64,000 nt of DNA from Dryocola sp032051265 (GCA_032051265.1 DAMBYU010000010.1:1-64000); one strand, 5' to 3'; numbered from the stretch's first letter, positions 8,662 to 18,444 are shown. Made by a program: numbers and translations. The notes: generated from the sequence alone by a model not told the origin.

Positions 8662-9399
8662 ATGATTTCTACACCCACCAGACAGATTGTCCTCGATACA
8701 GAAACCACCGGTATGAATCAGATCGGTGCTCACTACGAAGGCCATCGCATTATTGAAATCGGTGCGGTTGAGGTGATTAACCGACGCCTGACCGGCAATA
8801 ACTTCCACGTTTACCTGAAGCCAGACCGGCTGGTGGACCCGGAAGCGTTTGGCGTGCACGGCATTGCGGATGAATTCCTGGCGGACAAACCTGGCTTCGA
8901 CCAGGTGGCTGATTCGTTCATGGAGTATATTCGCGGTGCGGAACTGGTTATCCACAACGCTTCGTTTGATATCGGCTTTATGGATTACGAGTTTAGCAAG
9001 CTTAAACGCGATATCCCTAAAACTGACACCTTTTGCAAAATCACCGATAGCCTGGCGCTGGCCCGTAAGATGTTCCCGGGCAAACGTAACAGCCTCGATG
9101 CGCTTTGCTCGCGCTACGAAATAGATAACAGCAAACGTACGCTACACGGGGCATTACTCGATGCCCAGATCCTGGCCGATGTCTATCTGATGATGACCGG
9201 TGGCCAGACGTCGCTGAAGTTTTCCATGGAAGGCGATATTCAGCAGAAGCAGGGCGGGGACGGCATTCAGCGCGTTGTTCGAGGGGCCACGGGCCTGCGT
9301 GTGATTCAGGCAAGCGATGAAGAGATCGCAGCGCATGAATCGCGTCTGGACTTAGTGTTGAAAAAAGGCGGAAACTGCCTGTGGCGTGCTGAAAGCTGA
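8662..9399 (+). CDS. dnaQ: DNA polymerase III epsilon subunit (proofreading exonuclease)
   Basis: 3'-5' exonuclease of the replicase core. DEDDh motifs are visible: LDTETTG near the N-terminus, NASFDIGFMD, and the C-terminal HGALLDAQ with His and Asp. The C-terminal tail that binds the alpha subunit ends GGNCLWRAES. ATG at 8662 gives MISTPTRQIVLDTETTG, in line with E. coli MSTAITRQ. An ATG at 8648 (ATGAGCACAGCT) resembles the E. coli start but is out of frame and stops at once, so 8662 is preferred. The open frame runs further upstream into rnhA without support. Confidence 0.95.
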   Translation: MISTPTRQIVLDTETTGMNQIGAHYEGHRIIEIGAVEVINRRLTGNNFHVYLKPDRLVDPEAFGVHGIADEFLADKPGFDQVADSFMEYIRGAELVIHNASFDIGFMDYEFSKLKRDIPKTDTFCKITDSLALARKMFPGKRNSLDALCSRYEIDNSKRTLHGALLDAQILADVYLMMTGGQTSLKFSMEGDIQQKQGGDGIQRVVRGATGLRVIQASDEEIAAHESRLDLVLKKGGNCLWRAES

Positions 9400-9524
9400 A
9401 TTAATGGTTTAAAAAACAGCATTCAGATGATTTTTGCGGCAAACGATTCACTTTATAAGAAAAACCGTTGACGCCATGCGGGGCAATCCGTAATATCCGC
9501 TTCGTTCCCGACGGGGAACAATGC

Positions 9525-9601
9525 GGAGCGGTAGTTCAGTCGGTTAGAATACCTGCCTGTCACGCAGGGGGTCGCGGGTTCGAGTCCCGTCCGTTCCGCC
9601 A
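9525..9601 (+). tRNA. aspV: tRNA-Asp(GTC)
   Basis: 77-nt tRNA identical to aspU at 99-175, with encoded CCA. Its position downstream of dnaQ matches E. coli aspV. It has an independent upstream region of about 125 bases. Confidence 0.98.
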
Positions 9602-9607
9602 CTATTC

Positions 9608-9642
9608 AAAAGGCCTGAATCAGCAATGATTCAGGCCTTTGT
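9608..9642 (+). terminator. Terminator of aspV
   Basis: AAAGGCCTGAATCA-GCAA-TGATTCAGGCCTTT, long perfect stem followed by a short T-rich stretch. Confidence 0.88.
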
Positions 9643-9716
9643 CGTTTCGTCGGTGATAACTTTGCGTTTCTTACGGCGTAAACCTGCAGCGCCTCCCTGC
9701 AAGAGAGGCGCTGTTC

Positions 9717-10484
9717 TTACAAACTAAACGGATCCGCATCCTGCCATGCCGGAAATTTCTCCCGGTAATCCTGCAGGGCAATCAACGATAAATCTGCATC
9801 CAGACGTGTGGCCTGGTGTGCTTCGGCACTTGCCAGAATCTCACCCTGCGGGCTGATAATTTTACTGTCGCCGCGATAGTGGTGCCCGTTGCCGTCCGTA
9901 CCTACACGGTTGCAACCGGCGACGTAAGCCTGGTTTTCAATCGCGCGTGCAACTAGCAGGCTTTGCCAGTGCAGCGAGCGCGGCGCAGGCCAGTTGGCGA
10001 CATACAGCGCTAAATCGTAATCGTTACGGTTACGCGACCATACCGGAAAACGCAGGTCGTAGCAGACCAGCGGCAGAATACGCCAGCCGCGCCATTCAAC
10101 GACGACTCTTTCCTCACCCGCCTGATAATGGTGATGTTCATCCGCCATTCGGAACAGGTGACGCTTATCGTAGAAATGCACTTTGCCGTCTGGCTGCACC
10201 AGCAGGAAACGATTCACTGGCCCACGGCTGGTTTGCAGCGCAGCGCTTCCGGCAATCATGGCCTGCGTTTGCTGCGCTTTAAACTGCATCCAGTCGATGA
10301 CTTCCTCTTCCGTCAGCGACTGCTTTGCTGCTTCCATCGCAAAGCCTGTGGTGAACATCTCAGGCAGAATAATCAGATCGCGCCCGTGTATGCCGTCAAG
10401 CAGCACATCGAAATGACGCAGATTCGCCGCGCCATCCATCCAGACCAGCGGCTGTTGCAGAAGGGAAATTTTTAAGCCAGACAC
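9717..10484 (-). CDS. yafV: Omega-amidase YafV (nitrilase superfamily)
   Basis: Carbon-nitrogen hydrolase of 255 residues that deaminates alpha-ketoglutaramate and related omega-amides in metabolite repair. The Glu-Lys-Cys triad is recognisable in LPEMFTTGF (Glu), YDKRHLF (Lys) and LPLVCYDLRFP (Cys). It resembles E. coli YafV throughout. The start is the GTG at 10484 giving MSGLKISLLQQPLVW. Transcribed away from aspV; fadE lies upstream on the same strand, separated by a strong terminator. Confidence 0.93.
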   Translation of the reverse strand: MSGLKISLLQQPLVWMDGAANLRHFDVLLDGIHGRDLIILPEMFTTGFAMEAAKQSLTEEEVIDWMQFKAQQTQAMIAGSAALQTSRGPVNRFLLVQPDGKVHFYDKRHLFRMADEHHHYQAGEERVVVEWRGWRILPLVCYDLRFPVWSRNRNDYDLALYVANWPAPRSLHWQSLLVARAIENQAYVAGCNRVGTDGNGHHYRGDSKIISPQGEILASAEAHQATRLDADLSLIALQDYREKFPAWQDADPFSL

Positions 10485-10552
10485 AATCCGATTCCATAAA
10501 TAACGTGGTTTCTTTCACTGTAGCATGAGTTCACGGGCTTTTGTTGGGCAAT

Positions 10553-10580
10553 AAAAAACCCCGCGAGGCGGGGTTTTTAG
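10553..10580 (-). terminator. fadE terminator
   Basis: AAAACCCCGC-GA-GGCGGGGTTTTT with A and T runs on both sides, directly behind the fadE stop codon. Confidence 0.92.
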
Positions 10581-10592
10581 CGCTAAGGCAAC

Positions 10593-13037
10593 TTACGCGG
10601 CTTCAATTTTGCGGTGTTTTTCCGGCAGCTTTACCGGCTGTGTTGCCAGCGCCTCCGGTTCAAACTCGTCAACGTTGATACTGCGCAGGCGGCTGGCCTC
10701 AGCTTTGGTGAGGATCGCGGCTTCATCAGCGTTGATTTTCCCTTCCGCCAGCCACTGCTTAGCCTGTTCGTCCAGACGTGTGAACGGCAGGTTGCGCCCA
10801 ATCTCTTTGCAGATGCGCAGATGGATTGGCTCGGCGGCCATCACATCCAGCAGCGCCTGCTCCAGCAGACCCGCAGGATTAAACTCGCTGGGTGTGAGGT
10901 ATTGACCGCGGCCAATGCGTGAACGCGTCGCCGACGGCACCTGCATAATTTTCGCCAGTTTATGATCCAGCTTGTCAGAAGGAGCATCGTAACGGCGGCC
11001 AAGCGGGAAAATTGCCAGGCGTAATGCCCCTGCTACAAAGCCATTCGGGAAGTTACGCAGCAGATCGTCAATCGCCTGCTCCGCCTGGAAGAGCGCGTCC
11101 TGCACGCCCCAGTGCACCAGCGGCAGATCCGCTTCGTTACGACCTTCATCTTCATAGCGTTTGAGCACGGCGGAGGCAAGATACAGCTGGCTCAGCACAT
11201 CCCCAAGGCGGGCAGAAATTCGCTCGCGACGTTTCAGGCTGCCGCCCAGCACCGCCATAGAAACATCTGACAGCAGCGCCAGGTTTGCGCTCAGACGGTT
11301 CAGGTGCTGATAGTAACGTCTGGTCGCATCACGGGTTGGTGTGGCGCTGGTTAAGCCGTTGGTCAGGCCCAGCCACAGGCTGCGCATTTTGTTGCTGCCG
11401 ACGTGCCCGATATGTTTGAACAGCAGCTTATCGAAAGCATTTAAATCGTTATTCTGCGATGCCGCCATCTCTTCCAGCACATAAGGGTGGCAGCGAATCG
11501 CCCCCTGGCCGAAGATGATCATGCTGCGGGTCAGGATGTTCGCCCCTTCAACCGTGATGGCGATAGGCGCGCCCTGATAGGCACGAGCCACAAAGTTAGA
11601 CTCGCCAAGCATAATGCCTTTACCGCCGACGATATCCATTGCGTCCAGGATGGCGTGCTGACCGCGGTGGGTACAGTGATATTTCACAATCGCTGACAGC
11701 ACCGCCGGTTTTTCACCGAGCACAATACCGTAAGTAATTAGTGAGGCAGCGGCATCCATCACATAGGCATTACCCGCAATGCGTGCCAGCGGCTCTTCAA
11801 TCCCTTCCATCTTACCGATAGAGATTCGGAACTGGCGGCGAATATGGGCGTAAGCGCCGGTTGCCATCGCAACAGATTTCAGGCTACCCGTTGAGTTAGA
11901 CGGCAGAGTAATACCGCGTCCTACGGACAGACACTCCACCAGCATGCGCCAGCCCTGACCGGCCATTTTCGGGCCGCCGATGATGTAGTCGATTGGCACG
12001 AAAATATCTTTCCCACGCGTCGGGCCGTTCTGGAACGGAACGTTCAGCGGGAAGTGGCGTTTGCCGATTTCGACGCCCGGCGTGTGCGTTGGAATCAGCG
12101 CACAGGTAATGCCGGGCTCTTCTTCGTCACCCAGCAGATGATCCGGGTCAGAGAGTTTGAACGCCAGGCCGAGCACGGTCGCGATAGGAGCAAGCGTAAT
12201 ATAGCGCTTGTTCCATGTCAGGCGCATGCCCAGCACCTGCTGGCCCTGCCATTCGCCCATGCAAACCACGCCGACATCGGGAATTGCCCCAGCGTCGGAG
12301 CCTGCCTCCGGGCTGGTCAGCGCGAAGCAAGGAATTTCCTGCCCGCGAGCCAGACGTGGCAAGTAGTGATCTTTTTGCTCTTCGGTGCCGTAATGCTGGA
12401 GCAGCTCGCCCGGGCCTAATGAATTAGGCACGCCGACGGTGATCGCCAGAATCCCGGAAACCCCGGAGAGTTTTTGCAGTACGCGAGCCTGAGCGTAAGC
12501 CGAGAACTCAAGCCCGCCGTACTCTTTCTTAATGATCATCGCAAAGAAACGATGCTCTTTCAGGTATGCCCACAGTTCCGGCGGCAGATCGGCCAGTTCA
12601 TGGGTTATCTGATAATCATTTGCCATGCGGCAGGCTTCTTCAACCGGGCCGTCGATAAAGGCCTGTTCTTCGGCGCTCAGCTTAGGCTGCGGGTAATTAT
12701 GCAGCTTTTCCCAGTCCGGCTTGCCGCGGAACAGGTCGCCTTCCCACCAGGTAGTGCCTGCGTCAATCGCCTCTTTTTCAGTGCGCGACATCGGCGGCAT
12801 TACTTTACGGAAGCTTTTGAACACCGGTGCGGAAATCAGCGACTTACGCATCGGTGTAAAGACAAACGGCACCAGAATAATGGCGAGCGGGAGAAGTACC
12901 CAGATGGACCAGATACCGGCAAATCCTAAAGCTGCCGTCCACGCCAGAAGGATCGCGCAGCTGAGCAGCAGATTGACCTGATGATAAAACAGCACGCCGA
13001 GCAGGAGAACGGTTGCAACAACACTCAAAATCAACAT
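10593..13037 (-). CDS. fadE: Acyl-CoA dehydrogenase FadE
   Basis: First step of fatty-acid beta-oxidation: FAD-dependent acyl-CoA to trans-2-enoyl-CoA. The 814 residues equal the E. coli length. Two N-terminal membrane segments (about 1-25 and 28-55) anchor it to the inner membrane. The acyl-CoA dehydrogenase body shows CFALTSPEAGSDAGA, NGPTRGKD and the flavin/base region AITVEGANILTRSM. Upstream in-frame codons reach 13160, but MLILSVVATVLLLG is the conserved N-terminus, with the ATG at 13037. A FadR operator-like sequence lies 24-40 bases upstream. Confidence 0.96.
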   Translation of the reverse strand: MLILSVVATVLLLGVLFYHQVNLLLSCAILLAWTAALGFAGIWSIWVLLPLAIILVPFVFTPMRKSLISAPVFKSFRKVMPPMSRTEKEAIDAGTTWWEGDLFRGKPDWEKLHNYPQPKLSAEEQAFIDGPVEEACRMANDYQITHELADLPPELWAYLKEHRFFAMIIKKEYGGLEFSAYAQARVLQKLSGVSGILAITVGVPNSLGPGELLQHYGTEEQKDHYLPRLARGQEIPCFALTSPEAGSDAGAIPDVGVVCMGEWQGQQVLGMRLTWNKRYITLAPIATVLGLAFKLSDPDHLLGDEEEPGITCALIPTHTPGVEIGKRHFPLNVPFQNGPTRGKDIFVPIDYIIGGPKMAGQGWRMLVECLSVGRGITLPSNSTGSLKSVAMATGAYAHIRRQFRISIGKMEGIEEPLARIAGNAYVMDAAASLITYGIVLGEKPAVLSAIVKYHCTHRGQHAILDAMDIVGGKGIMLGESNFVARAYQGAPIAITVEGANILTRSMIIFGQGAIRCHPYVLEEMAASQNNDLNAFDKLLFKHIGHVGSNKMRSLWLGLTNGLTSATPTRDATRRYYQHLNRLSANLALLSDVSMAVLGGSLKRRERISARLGDVLSQLYLASAVLKRYEDEGRNEADLPLVHWGVQDALFQAEQAIDDLLRNFPNGFVAGALRLAIFPLGRRYDAPSDKLDHKLAKIMQVPSATRSRIGRGQYLTPSEFNPAGLLEQALLDVMAAEPIHLRICKEIGRNLPFTRLDEQAKQWLAEGKINADEAAILTKAEASRLRSINVDEFEPEALATQPVKLPEKHRKIEAA

Positions 13038-13060
13038 AAAGAAAACTCCCTTGCTTGTAG

Positions 13061-13077
13061 GAGGTCTGACCACTTGT
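13061..13077 (-). promoter_or_regulatory. FadR operator of fadE
   Basis: GAGGTCTGACCACTTGT contains the FadR core GGTCNGACC within a near-palindrome (reverse strand reads AAGTGGTCAGACCTC). E. coli fadE is repressed by FadR through a nearly identical site, so long-chain acyl-CoA derepression is likely here as well. Confidence 0.82.
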
Positions 13078-13252
13078 GATGTATTGGTTTTAGTGTATGC
13101 GTGGTTTTTTAGCAATGTGTTTACAAAATAATTACAACCTTGCTCACATTGTTGCCGCACGGATCCATAAAAGCATCCGGTGATGGCGCTTCTCGCGCTA
13201 TCCGGTAAACTGCTGGGGTTTACTTAACCAATAAATACTGAAGGACATCCTC

Positions 13253-13834
13253 ATGTACCAGGATCTTATTCGTAATGAATTAAATGAAGCCGCCGAAACG
13301 CTGGCTAACTTCCTGAAAGATGACGCAAATATCCACGCGATTCAGCGCGCGGCCGTGCTGCTGGCGGATAGCTTTAAAGCTGGCGGTAAAGTGCTCTCCT
13401 GCGGCAACGGCGGTTCCCACTGCGACGCTATGCATTTTGCAGAAGAGCTGACCGGTCGCTATCGCGAAAACCGTCCGGGCTATCCGGCAATTGCGATTTC
13501 AGACGTGAGCCACATCTCGTGCGTGAGCAACGATTTTGGCTACGACTACATTTTCTCGCGCTATATCGAAGCGGTAGGGCGTGAGGGCGACGTATTGCTG
13601 GGGATCTCCACTTCCGGAAATTCTGGCAACGTCATTAAAGCTATCGAAGCCGCGCGTGCTAAGGGCATGAAAGTTATTACGCTTACGGGCAAAGACGGTG
13701 GCAAAATGGCGGGTACGGCGGATGTCGAAATTCGCGTGCCGCACTTCGGCTATGCCGATCGCATTCAGGAAATCCATATCAAAGTGATCCATATCCTGAT
13801 TCAGCTGATCGAAAAAGAGATGGTTAAGGCTTAA
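13253..13834 (+). CDS. gmhA: Phosphoheptose (sedoheptulose-7-P) isomerase
   Basis: Converts D-sedoheptulose 7-phosphate to D-glycero-D-manno-heptose 7-phosphate, the first step of ADP-heptose synthesis for the LPS inner core; also called LpcA. The 193-residue SIS-domain protein has CGNGGSHCDAMHF (substrate and zinc site), GISTSGNSGNVI (SIS signature) and an active-site helix near HIKVIHIL. It is nearly identical to the E. coli protein. The ATG follows AAGGACATCCTC. Confidence 0.97.
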   Translation: MYQDLIRNELNEAAETLANFLKDDANIHAIQRAAVLLADSFKAGGKVLSCGNGGSHCDAMHFAEELTGRYRENRPGYPAIAISDVSHISCVSNDFGYDYIFSRYIEAVGREGDVLLGISTSGNSGNVIKAIEAARAKGMKVITLTGKDGGKMAGTADVEIRVPHFGYADRIQEIHIKVIHILIQLIEKEMVKA

Positions 13835-13902
13835 CTCAGCCGTGTCCCTTGCTGTGTAATGTGAGGGAACAGGGTGAGGGCAACTTGTGGTGGGAGAGAA
13901 TT

Positions 13903-14670
13903 ATGTGCGAACTGCTCGGGATGAGCGCCAACGTGCCAACGGATATCTGCTTTAGTTTTACCGGTCTGGTGCAGCGTGGCGGCGGAACAGGTCCCCATAA
14001 AGATGGCTGGGGCATCACCTTCTATGAAGGCAAAGGCTGTCGCACGTTTAAAGATCCCCAGCCGAGCTTTAACTCTCCCATTGCCCGACTGGTGCAGGAT
14101 TACCCCATCAAATCCTGCTCCGTCGTGGCGCATATTCGCCAGGCTAACCGTGGCAAAGTCGCGCTGGAAAACACCCATCCCTTTACCCGTGAACTATGGG
14201 GCCGTAACTGGACCTATGCTCACAACGGTCAGCTTAAGGGTCATCGCCAGCTTGAAACCGGGCCGTTTCGTCCGATTGGTGAAACCGACAGCGAACAGGC
14301 GTTTTGCTGGCTGCTGCACAAGCTGACGCAGCGCTATCCGCGCCGGCCTGGCAATATGCAGGCCGTTTTCCGCTATATTGCGGAGCTTGCGGTTCAGCTA
14401 CGGGAGAAAGGCGTGTTTAACATGCTGCTTTCCGATGGGCGTTACGTGATGGCATTCTGCTCCACCAATCTTTTCTGGATAACCCGGCGGGCGCCCTTTG
14501 GCGTGGCAAAACTGTTGGACAGGGATGTGGAGATCGACTTTCAGGAAGAGACCACGCCGAACGATGTGGTCTCCGTGATTGCTACGCAGCCGCTGACCGG
14601 CAACGAAACCTGGCACAAAATCGCGCCAGGAGAGTCGGTGCTATTTTATCTCGGAGAGCGTGTAGTTTGA
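13903..14670 (+). CDS. yafJ: YafJ, class II glutamine amidotransferase-like protein
   Basis: 255-residue NTN-hydrolase. The nucleophile is Cys2 (MCELLGMSANVPTD), as in class II amidotransferases, so the initiator Met must be removed; GGTGPHKDGWG, HIRQANRG and HNGQLKG complete the glutaminase site. Only the glutaminase domain is present, so the acceptor is unknown. Eighteen further in-frame upstream codons exist, but the GGGAGAG 11-17 bases before ATG 13903 and the Cys2 requirement fix the start. It follows gmhA by 68 bases and overlaps the converging yafK by 30 bases. Confidence 0.93.
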   Translation: MCELLGMSANVPTDICFSFTGLVQRGGGTGPHKDGWGITFYEGKGCRTFKDPQPSFNSPIARLVQDYPIKSCSVVAHIRQANRGKVALENTHPFTRELWGRNWTYAHNGQLKGHRQLETGPFRPIGETDSEQAFCWLLHKLTQRYPRRPGNMQAVFRYIAELAVQLREKGVFNMLLSDGRYVMAFCSTNLFWITRRAPFGVAKLLDRDVEIDFQEETTPNDVVSVIATQPLTGNETWHKIAPGESVLFYLGERVV

Positions 14671-15378
14671 GGCAAGCTGAGGTTGCGTCGTTGATACCAC
14701 CGGCTTGCTAATCACATAGTTACCGCTGATAACAGAGACGCCCGGCGGCTGGTGATTGGCCATGAAGTAGTCATAACCCGGCTTTAACTGTTTCCAGAAA
14801 TTGATGTAATAAGAGTACTTATGGCGCTGCATATTCGCATCCGTCATGCGGAACGGATAAATGCTCACCTGAACCTTCGGCTGGCCAAACACCAGGGCGC
14901 CGGTCACAAACTGGAATATCTCATCGATGCTGCTGTCGGTCATGGCGTAACAGCCAACGGACACGCAGGCGCCGTGAATCATCAAATACTGACCCTGATA
15001 GCCATGGGAACGATCGAACTCGTTCGGGAAGCCAATATTGATCGCTTTATAGAAGCGGCTGTCAGGTTTTAGCTGCCTGCGCTCAACGCTGTAGAACCCT
15101 TCAGGGCTTTTAAAATCACCCTGGCGCTGTTTCGGACCCAGGCCGCCGGAATAGTTACAGATACGGTAGCTATCAAGCAGTTGATACTGTTCGCCCATTT
15201 TGACGTACAGTTCAAGCGTGCGCTCTTCTTTAAAGATCTGAATATAAACGGGAGATCCCATTAGCTGCTGTTTAAATTCTTTGCTGACAGGCGTGGCCGG
15301 GGCATTGCTATTGAGCAAGCTGGCAAACGACATGAACGGCATCGAGAGCATCGCAATAATGAGTGCGATTTTAGACAT
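14641..15378 (-). CDS. yafK: YafK/DpaA, L,D-transpeptidase-fold periplasmic protein
   Basis: 245-residue exported protein with a Sec signal peptide (about 1-20, ending SFA) and a YkuD L,D-transpeptidase domain. The catalytic segment reads LMIHGACVSVGCYAMTD, with the His and nucleophilic Cys of the family. The E. coli homologue (renamed DpaA or LdtF) detaches Braun lipoprotein from peptidoglycan rather than attaching it. It is convergent with and overlaps yafJ. Confidence 0.92.
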   Translation of the reverse strand: MSKIALIIAMLSMPFMSFASLLNSNAPATPVSKEFKQQLMGSPVYIQIFKEERTLELYVKMGEQYQLLDSYRICNYSGGLGPKQRQGDFKSPEGFYSVERRQLKPDSRFYKAINIGFPNEFDRSHGYQGQYLMIHGACVSVGCYAMTDSSIDEIFQFVTGALVFGQPKVQVSIYPFRMTDANMQRHKYSYYINFWKQLKPGYDYFMANHQPPGVSVISGNYVISKPVVSTTQPQLASNYTLSEIK

Positions 15379-15858
15379 ACTGCTTGATTCCTTGATAAAC
15401 CTGTAACCAAATGCCAGGACGGCAAAGAGACCTGAAATCAGACTAATCTGTATTCGGTGCGCTCACATTAGCATCATCAATAAATTTCGCAAGCGCAGAC
15501 TGGAGCCTTTCCAGAAAATGGATATTAACTATTTCACTTATAAAGCGAAAGAGTTGCTGTTTTGCGTAATAGCTCGCATTGCCGAGGTTAACTTCGAGGA
15601 TTTATCCCCTTCCTGTCGTCAATAATGCTAAAATCCGCGCCGAATGATGACCCGTGGATAAGAAAGGACGCTTTCCTTAAGTCAGCTTTACCTGGCTCTC
15701 CAGGCGACTTACCCCACCAGGCGTGACGAACGGATGCACATCCTCTCTTTCTTACCAGCCACTGGCGCGTCGTTGCGGTTGAACATTGACCCGGCTCGTT
15801 CGTTGTCGGCTAGCGTTTTTGTCGGTTTTTAATAGCCTATTTTATGCGTGATAACCTT
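15379..15858 (+). promoter_or_regulatory. Long upstream region of the nqr operon
   Basis: 480 bases without a gene between the divergent yafK and nqrA. A promoter-like stretch (TAATGCTAAAATCC, about 15625) is followed by roughly 220 bases rich in short inverted repeats (for example CCTGG-CTCT-CCAGG near 15691-15704), suggesting a structured mRNA leader. No known riboswitch was recognised. No strong Shine-Dalgarno precedes either candidate nqrA start. Confidence 0.4.
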
Positions 15859-17202
15859 ATGATTAAAATCAGAAAAGGTCTTGATTTGCCTATTGCCGGT
15901 TTACCCGAGCAGCAAATTTATGATGGCCCAGCAATACCTCAGGTGGCTCTGCTTGGAGAAGAGTACGCAGGAATGCGTCCTTCTATGTTGGTAAAAGAGG
16001 GCGATAACGTACTGAAAGGGCAGCCCCTTTTTGAAGATAAAAGAAACCCGGGCGTGGTGTTTACCGCGCCGGCCAGCGGTACCGTTATCGCCATCAATCG
16101 CGGTGAGCGTCGGGTGCTGCAATCCGTTGTTATTGAGGTTCAGGGAGACGAAGCGGTTGCTTTTGAACGTCATGATCCTCAATCACTAGCCACTGTGCCG
16201 CGTGAAATTGTCCAGGCTCAGCTTCTTTCGTCAGGTCTCTGGACCGCGTTGCGTACGCGCCCGTTCAGTAAAACGCCGCAGCCGGGTACGGTTCCTGCCG
16301 CCATTTTTGTCACCGCTATGGACACCAATCCCCTGGCGGCAGATCCGCAGCCGATCGTCCTCGCGCATCGCCAGATGTTCGACGCAGGCTTAACGCTGCT
16401 TTCGCGCCTGACGGACGGCAAAATTCATGTTTGCCAGGCCGGCGGCGGTAAGCTGGGCGGTCATCCTGTCAGCCAAATCACATTTAATGAGTTTGCCGGG
16501 CCGCACCCTGCAGGGTTAGCGGGTACTCACATTCATTTTATTGAGCCGGTTAACCTGCAAAAACAGGTATGGCATCTGAACTATCAGGATGTCATTGCCA
16601 TCGGCAAAGTGTTTATCGAAGGCGAACTGTGGACCGAGCGAGTGATTTCACTGGCTGGCCCGCAGGTTAAAAACCCCCGTTTGATTCGCACGCGTCTGGG
16701 CGCCTCTGTCGATGTGCTGACGCAGGGTGAATTACTGGAAGGCGAAAACCGTGTCGTTTCCGGTTCTGTGCTCAGCGGCGTGCAGGCGACAGGCCCGCGC
16801 GCCTGGCTTGGGCGTTTCCATTTGCAGATCACCGCGCTGAAAGAAGGGCGCGAGAAAGAGCTGTTTGGCTGGGTCATGCCGGGCGCTGATAAATTCTCCA
16901 TTACGCGCACCACGCTTGGCCACTTCTTAAAACGCAAACTGTTTAACTTCTCAACCGACACCAACGGCGGCGAGCGAGCAATGGTTCCTATCGGCAACTA
17001 TGAGCGCGTGATGCCGCTGGATATCCTGCCGACCATGCTGTTGCGCGATTTGCTGGCGGGCGATACCGACAGTGCGCAAGCGCTGGGCTGTCTGGAACTG
17101 GATGAAGAAGATCTGGCGCTTTGTACCTATGTTTGCCCGGGGAAATACGAATATGGCCCGGTGCTACGCGAGGTGTTAACCCGCATCGAGCAGGAAGGAT
17201 AA
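15859..17202 (+). CDS. nqrA: Na+-translocating NADH:quinone reductase subunit A
   Basis: Peripheral cytoplasmic, quinone-associated subunit of the sodium-pumping NADH dehydrogenase. The 447-residue protein begins with the conserved MIKIRKGLDLPIAGLPEQ and contains PALLGEEY-type and GxPxxKKxxPG-like lipoyl/barrel motifs (LFEDKRNPGVVFTAPASG). An ATG five codons upstream (15844) is in frame; I choose 15859 because it gives the family N-terminus. It heads a six-gene operon with nqrM. Confidence 0.95.
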   Translation: MIKIRKGLDLPIAGLPEQQIYDGPAIPQVALLGEEYAGMRPSMLVKEGDNVLKGQPLFEDKRNPGVVFTAPASGTVIAINRGERRVLQSVVIEVQGDEAVAFERHDPQSLATVPREIVQAQLLSSGLWTALRTRPFSKTPQPGTVPAAIFVTAMDTNPLAADPQPIVLAHRQMFDAGLTLLSRLTDGKIHVCQAGGGKLGGHPVSQITFNEFAGPHPAGLAGTHIHFIEPVNLQKQVWHLNYQDVIAIGKVFIEGELWTERVISLAGPQVKNPRLIRTRLGASVDVLTQGELLEGENRVVSGSVLSGVQATGPRAWLGRFHLQITALKEGREKELFGWVMPGADKFSITRTTLGHFLKRKLFNFSTDTNGGERAMVPIGNYERVMPLDILPTMLLRDLLAGDTDSAQALGCLELDEEDLALCTYVCPGKYEYGPVLREVLTRIEQEG

Positions 17203-17205
17203 CTC

Positions 17206-18444
17206 ATGGGCCTGAAGCATTTATTTGAAAAAATAGAGCCGCACTTTACTAAGGGCGGCAAATTAGAAAAGTACTACCCGCTGTATGAAGCCACCGTCAC
17301 GGTGTTCTACACGCCGGGCCTGGTTACGCCGGGCGCGTCACACGTGCGCGACGCCATCGACCTGAAGCGCATGATGATTCTGGTGTGGCTCGCCGTCTTC
17401 CCGGCCATGTTCTGGGGAATGTACAACGTCGGGCTGCAGACCATTCCTGCGCTGCACAAGCTCTACGGGCCTGAACAGTTACCGCAGATTATTGCGGCCA
17501 ACTGGCATTATGCCGTTGCGCAGTGGCTGGGCGTGAGCTTTACGCCGGAGGCGGGCTGGCTAAGCATGATGACGCTGGGGGCGGTTTTCTTCCTGCCAAT
17601 CTACATCACCGTATTTTTGGTGGGTGGATTCTGGGAAGTGCTGTTTTCCATCATCCGCAAACATGAAATCAACGAAGGCTTCTTTGTTACTTCCATCCTG
17701 TTTGCGCTGGTGGTTCCGCCGACGATGCCACTCTGGCAGGCGGCGTTAGGAATAAGCTTTGGCGTCGTCATCGCCAAAGAGATCTTCGGCGGAACAGGGC
17801 GCAACTTCCTTAACCCAGCGCTTGCCGGGCGTGCGTTTCTCTTCTTTGCTTATCCAGCACAAATCTCCGGCGACCTGGTCTGGACTGCGGCAGACGGCTT
17901 CTCCGGCGCAACGCCGCTCTCACAGTGGTCCCACGGCGGTGGTGAGGCCGTAGTTAACGTGGTCTCCGGCCAGCCGGTTACCTGGATGGACGCCTTCCTC
18001 GGTAATATTCCTGGTTCAATCGGTGAAGTTTCCACGCTGATGATCCTGATAGGCGGCGCCATCATCCTGTTTGGCCGCGTGGCTTCCTGGCGCATCGTCG
18101 CCGGCGTGATGATCGGCATGATCGCCACGACAGCCCTGTTTAACTTTATCGGTTCAGATACCAATCCGCTGTTCGCCATGCCGTGGTACTGGCACCTGGT
18201 GCTGGGCGGTTTCGCATTCGGCATGATGTTTATGGCCACCGACCCGGTTTCCGCCTCCTTTACCAATAAAGGCAAATGGTGGTACGGCGGGCTAATCGGC
18301 GTGATGTGCGTGCTGATTAGGGTGGTAAACCCGGCCTATCCGGAAGGGATGATGCTGGCGATCCTGTTCGCCAACCTCTTTGCGCCGCTGTTCGATTACG
18401 TGGTGGTGCAGGCCAATATTAAGCGGAGGAAATCGCGTGGCTGA
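17206..18444 (+). CDS. nqrB: Na+-NQR subunit B
   Basis: 412-residue integral membrane subunit with about ten helices. It carries a covalently bound FMN on Thr236 in the motif SGAT (DGFSGATPLS) and riboflavin and quinone sites near the membrane. It follows nqrA by 3 bases and overlaps nqrC by 8, so translation is coupled. FMN attachment needs an ApbE-type flavin transferase, which is not encoded in this window. Confidence 0.96.
   Translation: MGLKHLFEKIEPHFTKGGKLEKYYPLYEATVTVFYTPGLVTPGASHVRDAIDLKRMMILVWLAVFPAMFWGMYNVGLQTIPALHKLYGPEQLPQIIAANWHYAVAQWLGVSFTPEAGWLSMMTLGAVFFLPIYITVFLVGGFWEVLFSIIRKHEINEGFFVTSILFALVVPPTMPLWQAALGISFGVVIAKEIFGGTGRNFLNPALAGRAFLFFAYPAQISGDLVWTAADGFSGATPLSQWSHGGGEAVVNVVSGQPVTWMDAFLGNIPGSIGEVSTLMILIGGAIILFGRVASWRIVAGVMIGMIATTALFNFIGSDTNPLFAMPWYWHLVLGGFAFGMMFMATDPVSASFTNKGKWWYGGLIGVMCVLIRVVNPAYPEGMMLAILFANLFAPLFDYVVVQANIKRRKSRG

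Noticed and set aside
8648..8664. dnaQ start at ATG 8648 as in E. coli MSTA
   Set aside because: Out of frame with dnaQ and closed by TGA after five codons; the in-frame ATG at 8662 explains the protein.
99..9601. aspU and aspV as attachment-site duplication of an island
   Set aside because: Both are full functional tRNA genes at their E. coli positions, and the DNA between them is backbone.
15640..15858. Known riboswitch in the nqr leader
   Set aside because: No conserved core of any riboswitch class was recognised; only generic inverted repeats.
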